Below, piece after piece: positions 32,472-43,368 of a DNA stretch of 64,000 bases. Made by a program: the position numbers and the translations under genes. The notes beneath the pieces were generated by a model. It was not told the DNA's origin. It did no database searches and worked only from the letters and a program-made list of their open reading frames with translations. The stretch covers positions 32,839,427-32,903,426 of the forward strand of contig CM055889.1 in NCBI GenBank assembly GCA_029582165.1. The letters run 5' to 3'. Origin of the DNA: Portulaca oleracea (taxonomy: Eukaryota > Streptophyta > Magnoliopsida > Caryophyllales > Portulacaceae). The number at the start of each line of letters is the position of its first letter. Position 1 is the stretch's first letter.

Positions 32472-32781
32472 GTCGCGGGTGCAACAAGGTTGGTCACGGG
32501 CGCGACTAGCTTCTATCCCAAACAACACACGCGTACAACGATGACGTCATGGGCGCGACAAGGTTCATCGCGGGCGCGACCGGCTCCTGTTCCAAACAAC
32601 CATATGCTCGCCAGAAGACTGTCGCGGGCGCGACAAGATGTGTCGTGGGTGCGACCACCTTCTCCCTCGAAGCCCCCCTTGACCTGCTGCCGAGTGTCGC
32701 GGGCGCTAACAAGTGGGTCATGGGCGCGACGCCCTGGCCAGAACGGTGTCGCGGGCGCGACTGGCTCAACTCGGGCGCGAC
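32472..32781. repeat. Dimeric GTCGCG-GG-CGCGAC palindrome array
   Basis: Ten 14-bp units in five pairs: 32472/32493, 32546/32567, 32621/32642, 32696/32717, 32748/about 32768. Within a pair the starts are about 21 bp apart. The first four pairs are 74-75 bp apart. Perfect units are at 32621-32634 and 32748-32761. The CpG sites show C-to-T or G-to-A variants (GTCATGGG, GTCGTGGG). Confidence 0.85.
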
Positions 32782-32836
32782 GGCTTGTTGTGAGTTGCGC
32801 TGCTTCATGATTGAAGTTTATTGACTCTGGGACAAC

Positions 32837-33099
32837 ACCCAAACCCCGATACCTCCTATCTTCCAATCTCGGGATGGCCCAGTCCGGTCTCGAGGCCTCT
32901 GGGGCCGATGCATCAAGCGAGCCCTCCTAGAAGGTCCCGGGGCCCATCCATTGGATGGTCGAGACTAACCTTGCAATTCCGGGAGTTACCGGGAATTGTA
33001 GCTCAAGGTTCGATGTGGACGAGGCGGCTCGCTTGGCGGAGATCACAAGTACGAAGAATGGAACCCAGACCTCAGGACTCAATCAAAGTGGGGGCTCTC
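32837..33099 (+). other. 3' end of a Tat-type gypsy element with polypurine tract
   Basis: GC-rich non-coding tail ending in AATCAAAGTGGGGGCTCTC at 33081-33099, the plus-strand primer form seen in Tat-lineage elements. The next base starts an LTR (TGTAGACACC). Its coding region is not present to the left, where a minus-strand LTR abuts. Confidence 0.65.
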
Positions 33100-34620
33100 T
33101 GTAGACACCGGGATTTGCACCGCCAAAATTCTGACTCGTCGAAACTCAGCAAGTCATTTGGGCCGAACACCAAAATGATTCATTAGGCCCATGGAATCAG
33201 GAAAGTGGGCCCAATACAGCAAAACGGCCCGTGTAAAGACATTAAAACCCGCTGGGGTTTTAGAACACCACAAGCAGGCCCAAAGGCGCGAACCCACAAG
33301 TCTAGCCCAGAAAATTAACAAAACCCACTGGGGTTTTAATTTCAATAACGGCCAGCCACTGCTTACCACGTCATCGATCCGTGTGTTTTAATCTTATAAG
33401 CCGCATAGGTTTTAATATTTTCTATGATTTTGGCGCCAGAATCATCCCCCATGTAATCCCATAATGTTAGCCCACGTGTTTGACTTCATTTGACTTGATC
33501 AAAATCCGTTGGGGTCTCCCTCCATTTCCCTCCAAAACACCCATCCTTCACCTATAAATACCTCATCATTCTTTACTCATTTTTACCAACTATTATCATC
33601 ACTCCATCTAAACTCTCTCAAAATTCCATTATCCATACTCCCTCTCTAGTTCGCTTATAATCACTCTAATCATCATTCTTACACTACCCTTCTAACCACA
33701 TATATCATTCCATTCAAGCTCAAAACCACGGGGAAGTCAAGGGATCAATTTTCATCTCATCCACCACCATTAAGTAAGGTTTCATTTCACTATTATTATT
33801 GTTGTTTTTAATCATGTAATTTATGCTTTAATCTCCTTACTTGTACATGTTTGTATTTGTAAAATAAAACCGCATTGTTTTATATTGCATGTTCGAGAAT
33901 ATAATTTCGTGAAATTAATTAAACTTCTCCTCGCTCTTTTTCATTTCAAGTTCGATTTTAGTAGAGTCTGTTTTATAACAGACGGAATCGAGAGTCCTTA
34001 TAATTCTCGAATTCGTAACCTTACCCCCGAACATAGAAATCGGGTTCATAGACCAGAGTTATTTATTTTATGGTTTGTCGATTCCCTTAAATCGGCTGGC
34101 GACTCTTTCTTCATTTTACAATCCTTTTTAACTATTTAAAATACACGTCTTTGCAATAAAATAATTATAAATGATTTGACACCACCTCTTTACTAATCCA
34201 AGGCCAACCCGAGAGAAAATGGGCCAGAAATTAGCAAAACCTCTGCGACTTTTGCTAATTTCCACCCATTTCCTCTGGGCCGAGGAAGCGCATGGCCCAA
34301 CCCAGAAATCATTAAAACTCCAGCGGGTTTTAATGTTTTCTGGCGGCCCATCTACTTCCTTTTGGGCCTGGATTCGATAATGGGACCAGTATTAAGTTAT
34401 TGATAAAGTATTTTGGTGCTATTTCGAGTATTTTAATAATATAAAAAGGATTTGTAAATAAATAAAGTTTCATCACCCCGAAAACGAATTTCGAAAAATA
34501 AAAAGTATCCTTATTTAAGGATTAAGCAACCTCAGTCGGCTCACGATCATTTAAGTAGCACATCCAAAACCGATTCCCCGAACGGGAATTTTCCGGGTCC
34601 GACAGTACCGAAACACGGGA
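33100..34620 (+). repeat. Tat-type LTR 1 (plus strand)
   Basis: Starts TGTAGACACCGGG after the polypurine tract. TATA box at 33553. Two palindromes AAAACCC-N4/5-GGGTTTT at 33243-33262 and 33320-33338 lie in U3, and a related one at 34312-34334. The region 33960-34115 and the end near 34520-34560 (GGATTAAGCAACC, GATCATTTAAGTAGCACA) match the minus-strand LTR at 39655-41453 in reverse, so both belong to one lineage. The exact 3' boundary is not visible; similarity ends near 34560-34620. Confidence 0.75.
33553..33560 (+). promoter_or_regulatory. TATA box of Tat LTR 1
   Basis: TATAAATA in the context CTTCACCTATAAATACC, the same context as the minus-strand Tat LTR (40704-40711). Confidence 0.65.
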
Positions 34621-36030
34621 ACGGAAAAACCGTGCATGTTCATCCTGGCGAAACACAAGCTGTGCTGGAGTGAACTCTTTATTCGGATATTCCCTTTGTA
34701 CCGTCGTCACATATGAACGCTCTTGGACTGCTGGCTGAGTAGCGCGTCTGCGTCCCTTTCTTAGGAAATTCATCTTTTATGATGAAAGCCAAAATGCTAA
34801 AGAAGATTTCAAAAAGAAAGAGCAAGTGAAAGAATAATGAAGAGCCCAAATGATATTGAGAATTTCGCAGCTAAGGACTCTCTTTTATAGCTAAAGTAGC
34901 TCGGTCCACACTGCCATATGGCATTTTTCTATTGGCCAGAGTTATTGGCCGATCGACCTTGAGATTGTCTACCATACTTGTAAGAAAGTTGGTCTCTTGC
35001 ATGACCTGCAAAAGCTGGGTTGTACGAAAAAGATTCCTTGCTTTTCTTATGGTCCGGCCGGCCTAGGGAAGGAGGGAGATTTGTCTTGTTCTCCATGCTC
35101 ATTTCCAAGAACCAAACTTGCATATTTTCAAGGAGAGGCATAGATAAGAGTGCCCAATAAGAAATGTTGCTCTTCACAAGATTGAAGTATCAAGTTCCCC
35201 AAACAAGAGCATTTTCCAAAGACAATACTGACAAAAATCGAGGTACGTTATCCTTACCAAAAAAAAATTTGAATATTCATTAAAACTGTCAAAAAAAAAA
35301 AGAATTTGCATTTGCTGCAGGAAAATAAGAGTCATCGGCATCAAAATCAATGTAATCTCAGGAATAAGAGCCACTTACAATCGGCATCAAAATTGCCCTC
35401 ACAAAATTTCGAGCCATCGGCAGCACGCCCGATGAAGTCTCAACATCCGAGCCACTCGCATCGCGCACGGTGAAGTCTCGACCCCCAAGGCCGTCAGCAT
35501 CGAACCTGGTGAAGTCATGCGACATCAAAAATGCCATCAACAATCATCAAATTCCAAGAGTCATCGGCATCACGCTCGATGAAGTCTTCCCAAAAAGTAA
35601 TGCATCATTCTCGCCTGAGAACACCTATCGACACAAGTTCGCCAACCGCGACACAAGACCCAGCTTCCAAGTGTCAGCCCACACCTTCAAGTAGTACGCC
35701 TTCAGCGCCCGAGATCATTTCAAGTAGGACGTCTCCAGACGCCCGAGATCACTTCAAGTAAGGCATCATTCTCGCCTGAGATCAGCGCACGATACGCAAC
35801 AGTCCATCAACAATCAAGTAGAGCATCATTCTTGCTCGAGATCAACCCCAACAGAGGCGCATGCCGCCCGCAATTGCGATGCGGGACTCCGCTTCAATGC
35901 ATCACCTCAGGCTTTGCACTCCTAAGTCATATCCCTAGGCTTTGCATTCCAAAGTCATATCTTCAATCGGTGTCCATCATTCTACTTTGATTTTCGTCCT
36001 ATCACCGAATCAATCAAAGTGGGGGCTATC
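34621..36030 (+). other. Tat-type 3' untranslated region with imperfect repeats and PPT
   Basis: No gene. 34621-35300 is unclassified. From about 35340 to 35840 a word of the form CATCGGCATCACGCTCGATGA or AAGTAGGCATCATTCTCGCCT recurs many times with variation, then GGCTTTGCACTCCTAAGTCAT occurs twice near 35910-35960. It ends in AATCAAAGTGGGGGCTATC (36012-36030), a polypurine tract directly before an LTR. Confidence 0.6.
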
Positions 36031-37600
36031 TGTGGACACCGGATTTTGTCACAAAATATATAGCATATCTATATATATAAAAAGGATCAAATAAAGAAGA
36101 AGAAGTTGGAAGATAAAAGCTAAAGTACGTGCACTTTACACGTACGAATTTGCTTTAATGTTGCATGTAATATCACATGCAAAATGTCTACGTAAAAGCA
36201 ACCCATACAAGCCATGCGAGTTCAATAGCAAGAGGTCACAAGTTCGATTCCTAACAAAAACACCTTGAAAATACCTCATAAAACTCAAATACAAACACAT
36301 TATCGTCCAAGTATGAATCAACATTTCCCTAGGCCAATATATTCATTCCCACATCGTCCATGGATGCATGGACCAGAGGAGGATTTCTTCCCCACGTGTT
36401 ATGGATGGTCGACCTTGACTACCGACCAGACGAGGTCAATTGACCTCATGCCACCGTCCACCCCAAATACACCCCCTCACCGCCTAAGAAAGTGTGCCTT
36501 GACTGCCTTGGACGAGAGGGCATGTGTGTGCATGTATTTGCATGTGTCCTCTCCTCCCTCATTCTCCTATAAATACTACTCCTCTCAAAGCTAAACTCAC
36601 TCACCAACTCACTCATCCATCATTCTCCTCTCTTCTACTCATTCACTCACATATTCTCTCATCTTATTCTTTTATTCTCTCTAATCCCTCTTCTTATCTC
36701 TATTCCCATATCACTATTCTACTCATCTTTCTTCTAAACTTATCATTATTTCTACCTATCCATAATCTATATTCTTACCTTTTTCTAATCCCCTAAACCT
36801 ATTCTATCCAAAACCCTACAAAAAACCCTATCCTAAACTCACAAAAAGTTACAAAAGAGCCTCTTTTCTATCCTATTTTCACCACTTTTTGTCCACTTCT
36901 TTTGGTTCGCTTTGGCATTTGTGAGGAGTAATATCAAGGAGCACTAAGAGGAGCATCTTCAAGTAAAGGCAAGGCCTCTTATTCAAGTTAGCACAATGTA
37001 AGCTTTAAATTTCTTAGTTTTCTTGTAAATAAAGTATATATGTTATACTTTTCTTTCTTATAATTCATGTTGCATGTTCAATGAAATAACTCTATAAAGT
37101 TCCTATTTATTTCTCTTCCAAACTTTATCAAAAGCACACTTAAAACTTTTAGTAGAGTCTTTCCTTTTGTGAGAGGCGAACTCTTAAAGTTCCTACTTTT
37201 CGAGTTCATAGCCTTACTTCCGAATCCATCTTTGGGTTTCGCAAGCGGAGTCTTTCTTTATTTTCTTTTTTGGTTTGTCTTGGCTTTTCCCTTAAAAAGT
37301 CGGGTAGCGACTCCCATTTCAAACTAAAAGCACATCAGGTTACATAAACTATGGTAAAACATGGTTTTACAACGCGCCGATGCAACTTTAAGGTTTCCTT
37401 TATGTATATCTAAATAATACTTACATAAATTACTTTCTTCCGAGCCTAACATTTGAGTGAGCAAATTGGATTGAATTTGTAAGAGTTTGGAACAAATGGA
37501 TGTTCACTCTTAAAGGTTTAATTCAAGGACTCATAAAATGCACAAGTAAAGGGAAAGTGATTTTACAAAATTATTCCTGAAATGTATAATAAAAATCCCT
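36031..37600 (+). repeat. Tat-type LTR 2 (plus strand)
   Basis: Begins TGTGGACACCGGATTTTG after the polypurine tract. Its U3 holds single palindromes: TTGCATGT-N6-ACATGCAA at 36161-36182 and GAGGTCAATTGACCTC at 36433-36448. TATA box at 36568. The block at 37150-37320 has the same ordered motifs as the other Tat LTRs (GTAGAGTCT, TTCGAGTTCATAGCC, CCCTTAAAAAGTCGGG-TAGCGACTCCC). The 3' boundary is not resolved. Confidence 0.7.
36568..36575 (+). promoter_or_regulatory. TATA box of Tat LTR 2
   Basis: TATAAATA after CTCATTCTCC, followed by a CT-rich region starting CTCACTCACC. Confidence 0.6.
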
Positions 37601-37689
37601 TAAAGAGTCTTTTTCAAAGGTTCAAACCCCAGCACAAATCATCAAATCACACCCCGATCCGCGTGGATGTTCGGAAGACCGAACGGCGA

Positions 37690-38420
37690 GGAAAAATGTC
37701 CACAGATGGGCAAAGGCACATATGTCTACTTGTCAGCAAAGGCCGGAAAAGTGCTCATTATCTTGGTAAGACTCTCTAACTTTTGTTCTAAGACCTTGAC
37801 AGTAGGATTCTCAGTGACTTTGGGAACTTTTAAGGCTGCCTTGGACTGCCCTTTGAACAATCCTAAGCCCCTTGATTTATCCTCTGAGGTGTCTTGACAA
37901 GTTCGGGCTCAGATTCATACCTATGGACTTTTATGACATCATCATCTCCCTCAGTGTTTTGGCCCAACTTCTGATTGATCTTAATGATGGCTTGTAGCAT
38001 GCCATTCATTAGCTGTTATTGCTCATGGAATCTTTTCCTAATCTTCTACTCCTGTTCAAGGGAATTCGTGAAGACTAAGCCTTGCATCTTGGTATATAGT
38101 CCTCGAGCTGCTTTGAGATATTAGTTTCAGCATTTTGGATAGAGACCTCCTGAAACCGTTCTATAGCCATAATGCGAGCTTTGGGTTGAACAACATATGG
38201 GTCGCAACTTGAAACCAATCGGCCGGTACGTGGATCTCTGATGCGAGCCTGGAGTCGACCTCCTATCGTGCCTGTATGGAAATTCGTTAGTGACTCGATA
38301 ATTGACTCTGACACTTACTACCCGATGCATGCATGTCCTAAGCGACCTATATAAGACCCGAATAGACTCGACACCTTCATGCTGACACTCGAATGACTCA
38401 CCCACTTCTTTGGAGTGCAT
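37690..38420 (-). pseudogene. Tat-type gag remnant (minus strand)
   Basis: Minus-strand frames downstream of the minus-strand LTR and PBS read as decayed gag: GGRLQARIRDPRTGRLVSS and NAETNISKQLEDYIPR at 38075-38314, then GLGLFKGQSKAALKVPKVTE and LEQKLESLTKIM in another frame near 37740-37880. Position and strand fit the element whose LTR is at 39655-41453. No zinc knuckle or pol is seen; the element is cut on its 3' side by Tat LTR 2. The family call rests mostly on context. Confidence 0.4.
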
Positions 38421-39099
38421 GTCCTAACTCTATATGAATCTGACAATAGAACATTATAAAGGGCCGAATAAAGTCAAATATAGCGAGCTAATCAAAAGTT
38501 AGAAAGCACAAGTCAGTGTTTCTCAGTTCGGATGGGCCCATTCTACAGGCCGATCGTTTTAAGGAGAATCCATGACGTGGACCAACGAACTCAGATAATT
38601 CGAGCTATACTGGCTATTATACGGATTAGGATAATGTTCGACAGGACTGATAACCTATGTTTTTCGACACATTTCACTTTTTTTTTAGTTTATAGGCTTA
38701 ATATTGGTAAATCCAATGTGGTTGGGCTTAACAACGGGCCGACCATAAATATGATGGATTTGATAATTAAATCTATAAATTAATTTACTCAAGCTTAGTG
38801 ACTATTATGCAGTCTAATACGTTATCCATTCACTTTGTTGGGACTTTAGTCAGACTTCGGACCTTTACCAAGAGAGCATTACAAAGAGCCATGTAAAGTC
38901 ATCGGAGGCGAGTCAAGTTTATTTTATTAATTAAGATAATCAACCTTTGTGCATAAATGGGCCCAACCACTGGATTAACCATGATGTTAGAGTTTGATTG
39001 CCCTATTTGATAAACAAACCTCTTCTCAGCCCAATGTCCTTTACGTGGACTAGAACAATGCCTCTAAACTAAGGTTGACTCTTTACAACAAAGAAAGGG

Positions 39100-39170
<71 letters not shown>

Positions 39171-39633
39171 CCATAAAAAAACTAAAAAGAAATTTTATCA
39201 CATAGAATACAACATGAGGGGTACCCTAAACCAAGGCACTATATTCATGGATTACTAAGGTTGGGATCGTATGAGATACCACATGTTCTCCCCTGGGTGC
39301 ACTTCACGCATATAAGGTTTACAGGTAAAGTGTATAAGGTATTGCTCGTCAGACTTCAATGAAGCCTTGGAGTATAACATGGGCGAGAGGACAGAACAAA
39401 TGCTTGGCGATGTGGAGTGCATCACACAAGTAATGGCCGCCCGCTCTCGGGAAAAAACTTAGGTTAAACCTAAACTGTCGCTTTTGTGCTCTCGTGTCAA
39501 AAGATCCGGAGAGTAGCCTGGTATGCAAAACGCCTAAAAGAATAATAAAAATGTGAAATAAGTCAACTTTCTCCCTTTTACAATTTCAAATCAACTCGAT
39601 TTTTTCAAGTTTTAACCTCTTTTTAAGTTTAAG
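38421..39633 (-). other. Leader of the minus-strand Tat element
   Basis: No gene. Non-coding DNA between the minus-strand PBS and the gag remnant, with a TA microsatellite. A long untranslated leader is usual for Tat-type elements. Confidence 0.45.
39108..39167. repeat. (TA)n microsatellite
   Basis: About 30 uninterrupted TA units within the Tat leader. Confidence 0.95.
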
Positions 39634-39651
39634 TCCCCAGTGGAGTCGCCA
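39634..39651 (-). promoter_or_regulatory. Primer-binding site of the minus-strand Tat element
   Basis: On the minus strand TGGCGACTCCACTGGGGA begins 4 nt after the LTR end. This form is typical of Tat/Ogre-type elements, where the primer is not initiator tRNA-Met. It fixes strand and LTR edge. Confidence 0.75.
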
Positions 39652-40703
39652 ATCTGTAGGACCCCAGAAAACGACTCAACCTTTTCTCAAGTGTGCTACT
39701 TAATGATCGGGAACCGACTATGGTTGCTTAATCCTTAAGTAAAGATATTTTTTACTTTATAAAAATTGTTTTCGAGAGGGGGCTTTTATTCATTTAAGAG
39801 CCAATTTTTATTATTTACACACTTGTAATTACATTGAATTAATCTACAAATGACTCAATTCAAATTCCAATTCAAACACAAGCCAAGAAAAGAGCACATG
39901 GGCCAACAGGGGGCGTCACTGGTCGCGGGGCCTGTGATGGTGCCACTGTTGGGCATGTGCTTCTTTGGCCCAACATAAAATGTTTAGAAATATTCATAGG
40001 CCACGTGGCCTATGATAATTTCTTCGACATTTTCTCTTAAGCTAGCTTCGGATTAGAATATGGGAGTATATAAATCATTTTATAGATTTTTCAATGCATT
40101 ATTAACATGTGTGTTTAATAATAAAAGAGGGAATAAAGGAAGAGTCGCCAGCCGATTTAAGGAAATCGACAAACCAAAAAAAAGAAAATAACTCCGGTCT
40201 ACACACCTGAATTCTGAATCCGGGGGGAATGTTACGAATTCGAGAATTAAATAATTCTTTAATCCGCCTGTTTAAAAACAGACTCTACTAAAATAGAACT
40301 TGAAATGAAAATGAGCGGGGAGAAGTTTAATGAATTTCACCAAATTAATATTCCAAACATGCAAATATAAGAATGAAGGTTTTTACAAAAATGATGTACA
40401 AGTAATAACACTTAGGGGGGAATTATATAATGAAATGCTAAAAGTGCAAACCTCACTTAAGCCTTCAAAGATGGATCCCTTGTGATGAATGCTTAAGATC
40501 GGCATGGTGTGGATGATGGATGCTCAAGGATGATTAGAGATATGGGTATATGGATAGTATGGTGGTGGTAGTGATGAAGGATGGAAGAGAATGATGATGG
40601 TAGTAATTGATGGAGAGAATAGAGAGAATGGATGATTGTAGAGAGTTGAGAGGTGTTGATGATGATGATGATTGTTGGTGAAATGGATGGAAGAATGAAG
40701 GGG

Positions 40704-40711
40704 TATTTATA
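40704..40711 (-). promoter_or_regulatory. TATA box of Tat LTR 3
   Basis: TATAAATA on the minus strand in the context TTCACCTATAAATACCCC, as in Tat LTR 1. Confidence 0.65.
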
Positions 40712-40791
40712 GGTGAAGGAGGGGTTGATGAAGATGGAAGGAGGGGAGGCATTATCAAAAGATCATGCCCTCCATATTAATTAGGATGGTC

Positions 40792-41132
40792 GTATGGCCT
40801 TGCTCAAGTCAGAAGGTCAAAGGGTCAAGGTTGTGATCATGGGATCACAATTGCATGGGAGGGAAAAATTTGCGCCATAATTTGGAGTCAGCGGCAAGGC
40901 CTCACGGCCATTGATTTTATTTCACATGGATTGCCAATGTGTCAATCCGATAAATGGGCTGTGATTGTGAGACAGGCCCCGCGGCCGTGCTATTTTGTTC
41001 TAGGCCAGGCGCGCGCCTTAGGCCCAAATGGACATTAGCAAGGCCCTGCGGCCTTCATGTTGAATTATGGGGCCATTGCTGCCTTTGGGCCTGGTTTCTG
41101 GGTCTGGAATTTGAGCAAGGCCGTATGGCCTT
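40792..41132. repeat. AAGGCC-N4-GGCCTT palindrome array in Tat LTR 3
   Basis: Perfect units at 41041-41056 (loop CTGC) and 41117-41132 (loop GTAT). Near-perfect units at 40896-40911 and about 40974-40985; a half unit GTATGGCCTTGC at 40792-40803. Spacings are about 76, 67 and 78 bp, then about 100. A further 12-bp palindrome AGGCGCGCGCCT lies at 41007-41018. The half unit nearest TATA is about 80 bp upstream of it on the minus strand. Confidence 0.8.
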
Positions 41133-41453
41133 ACTATTTGGCTAAGCCAACTTCAAACGACCATAAATTCTTCATCCGAATTCCGATTGAGACAATTCAA
41201 AAGGTTTTGGAAAACTTATGATGTGTACTTTACTCTCATAAAAAGAAATATGGCCAACAAGACTTGTGGAAAAAATGAAATTCGAAATGGTGAGAACATA
41301 TATGTGGAAAGGGTGAAAAATGAAGGCTTTTGTGGTGGGTTGGCCTGGTAGCTTTTGATTGAGGAAGACCCATTAGATTTGCTTTCATTCTAGCCTCTTT
41401 TCTTATTGTTCTTGATTTGTACACTTGTCCCGATACAAAATCTGGTGTCTACA

Positions 41454-43321
41454 CCTATTCACATTCTCATTCCCTCCCCCCCTTTTTTTATTACCGTAAA
41501 ACAAATATGGGGATTGTATTCCCAATTATCTTATTACCATTCCCAACCCCCTACTCCCTCGTAATAAACGACCCCTTAAGTACTTATTATTAGTAGTTAC
41601 TATTGACTAATGATCACTCACCGATAATTACCAGTTTTAAATTATATATTTTTGTTGTTCCATGCATGCTCCATCCTTATCACAATATGTGTTATTTTAA
41701 TTAACTACTCCTTCGATTTCATATTAATTTTCGTTTCATAAATATTACACGGTCTTTAAGATTGTTCTTTGACTGAAATTATTTTATAGTATATTCTATA
41801 AAAAAATTTACAACATTACATTTTATGATAGTATTTTTCATTATAAATCTAGTGATAGTACTTGCTTATAATAAAACATTATATAGATTAGAAATTTGAT
41901 AACAAAAAGTTTAAAATTTTGACTAATACATAGATTAAGGTAATAATTAATGTAAAACGAAATAACATTTTCTTCTCACATAGGTTATATATTTAATTTT
42001 TTTTTATCCAACTTTATTCACTCTTACTGATTATACCCATTAGTTACTAGCTCAGTAGTATTATTTATTAATTGGGGAGAACAACTCATGTAGTAACTTG
42101 TGTCATCTTAATGTTTTTCCACAGCTTTAATTAAAAACAAATTAGTGTGAGAGGACATGAATATCAATCATTAATAACATTGTTTAACTGTATATATTAT
42201 AATCAAAATATGTAAACAATAAATTACCTATGATTATGGTCTCTTTAGGGAAAAAAAAAATAATCCCCGTTTGTTTTATCTGTCATTTACATTTTTCCCG
42301 ATCCATTTTTAATTGACAACTTTTCACATGATATTTTTATAAAAAAAGAAATCCGATATTATACTTTTTAATTACTATTTTTTTATTATGAATCTAATAA
42401 TATCAATTTTATTTGATAAATAATTAGGCATATTCAGATATAAACACTCAAAGTTTTTGACATAATTACCTAGGTTATACTTATATAAAAATGGAAGGAG
42501 TATCCATGACTATAATTTAAAACAAACAAGCTCTTAACAGTTCGAAAATAATACTTCTGTCTCTTTTTATTTGTTAAATTACTTAGCTTCTCTATTCTTT
42601 TTAATTTGTTAAATTATCTAATATTTTCAATTACAATAACTATAATATTCATTCTATTCCTAATAAATGAACACTTTATCACATTTCAAGGGTATATTCA
42701 AAGACATTTTAGACAATATGCAATTTTTTTCTCCATTTCCTATATCTCTTAAATTGCTAAAGTAGTTTTAGAGATAGATAATTAGGGATGAAGTGAGTGT
42801 AATCTACTAATTTGGCAGCGAATCTTATTGATTTTTTTTGTCTGATTGGTTACTTATAATTGTTTTAGATAAGTATGTTTGCTCTGGCCACTGTGTCCCT
42901 ATCTCAGGGATAATTATCAGTGAGGTTTAACAAACCGGTATTAAACTGCTCATGATAAGCATGACTTATCAATCTCATACATTATATCAAAAAAATATTT
43001 TGCTTCCACGAAAAGTTTAACCTTGAGGGGCATGCATGAAAAATGGGGTATTTGCAGCCTGGCTACCATCTTTTTTATTATTTGTATCCATATTACACAA
43101 AAATTAGAATATCAAAGGTATAGTTATTTCAATCAAATGAAGTCTTCCATAAATCAAGGGATAAACTAACACATGTTTATTTAAGTAATTTGACACTTCT
43201 CTTAAGTTTTGTCTTAAATTCGAGTCTTTTGAATAAAAAAAAAATCTAAGATAAAAAAAAAAAAAACTCCAGCTATGTACCAATAATAAGTTGGGGACTT
43301 GGCAACAGAGGTAAAGAATCA

Positions 43322-43368
<47 letters not shown>

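Larger units (their letters stand above)
32300..32836 (-). repeat. Minus-strand LTR fragment with GC-rich palindrome array
   Basis: Read on the minus strand it begins TGTTGTCCCAGAG at 32836, has a GC-rich repeat array in the presumed U3 (32781 down to 32472), then TATAAATACC at about 32407 and a start-like CA-rich region. This is LTR layout. No second LTR or coding region could be tied to it, and the left boundary is uncertain. The family is not known. Confidence 0.5.
39655..41453 (-). repeat. Tat-type LTR 3 (minus strand)
   Basis: 1799 bp; on the minus strand it starts TGTAGACACCAG (41453) and ends CCTACA (39655). It shares with Tat LTR 1, in reverse, the R-region block at 40145-40295 and the end region at 39690-39730. 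Its U3 carries the AAGGCC-N4-GGCCTT palindrome array. The second LTR of this element is not in the window. Confidence 0.8.

Noticed and set aside
32490..32866. Overlapping open frames on both strands, 90-120 codons
   Set aside because: They lie on the GC-rich palindrome array of an LTR U3; the peptides are just repeats of that motif.
36265..36796. Plus-strand frames of 90-109 codons
   Set aside because: They fall in the U3/R region of Tat LTR 2 across the TATA box and CT-rich leader; no domain.
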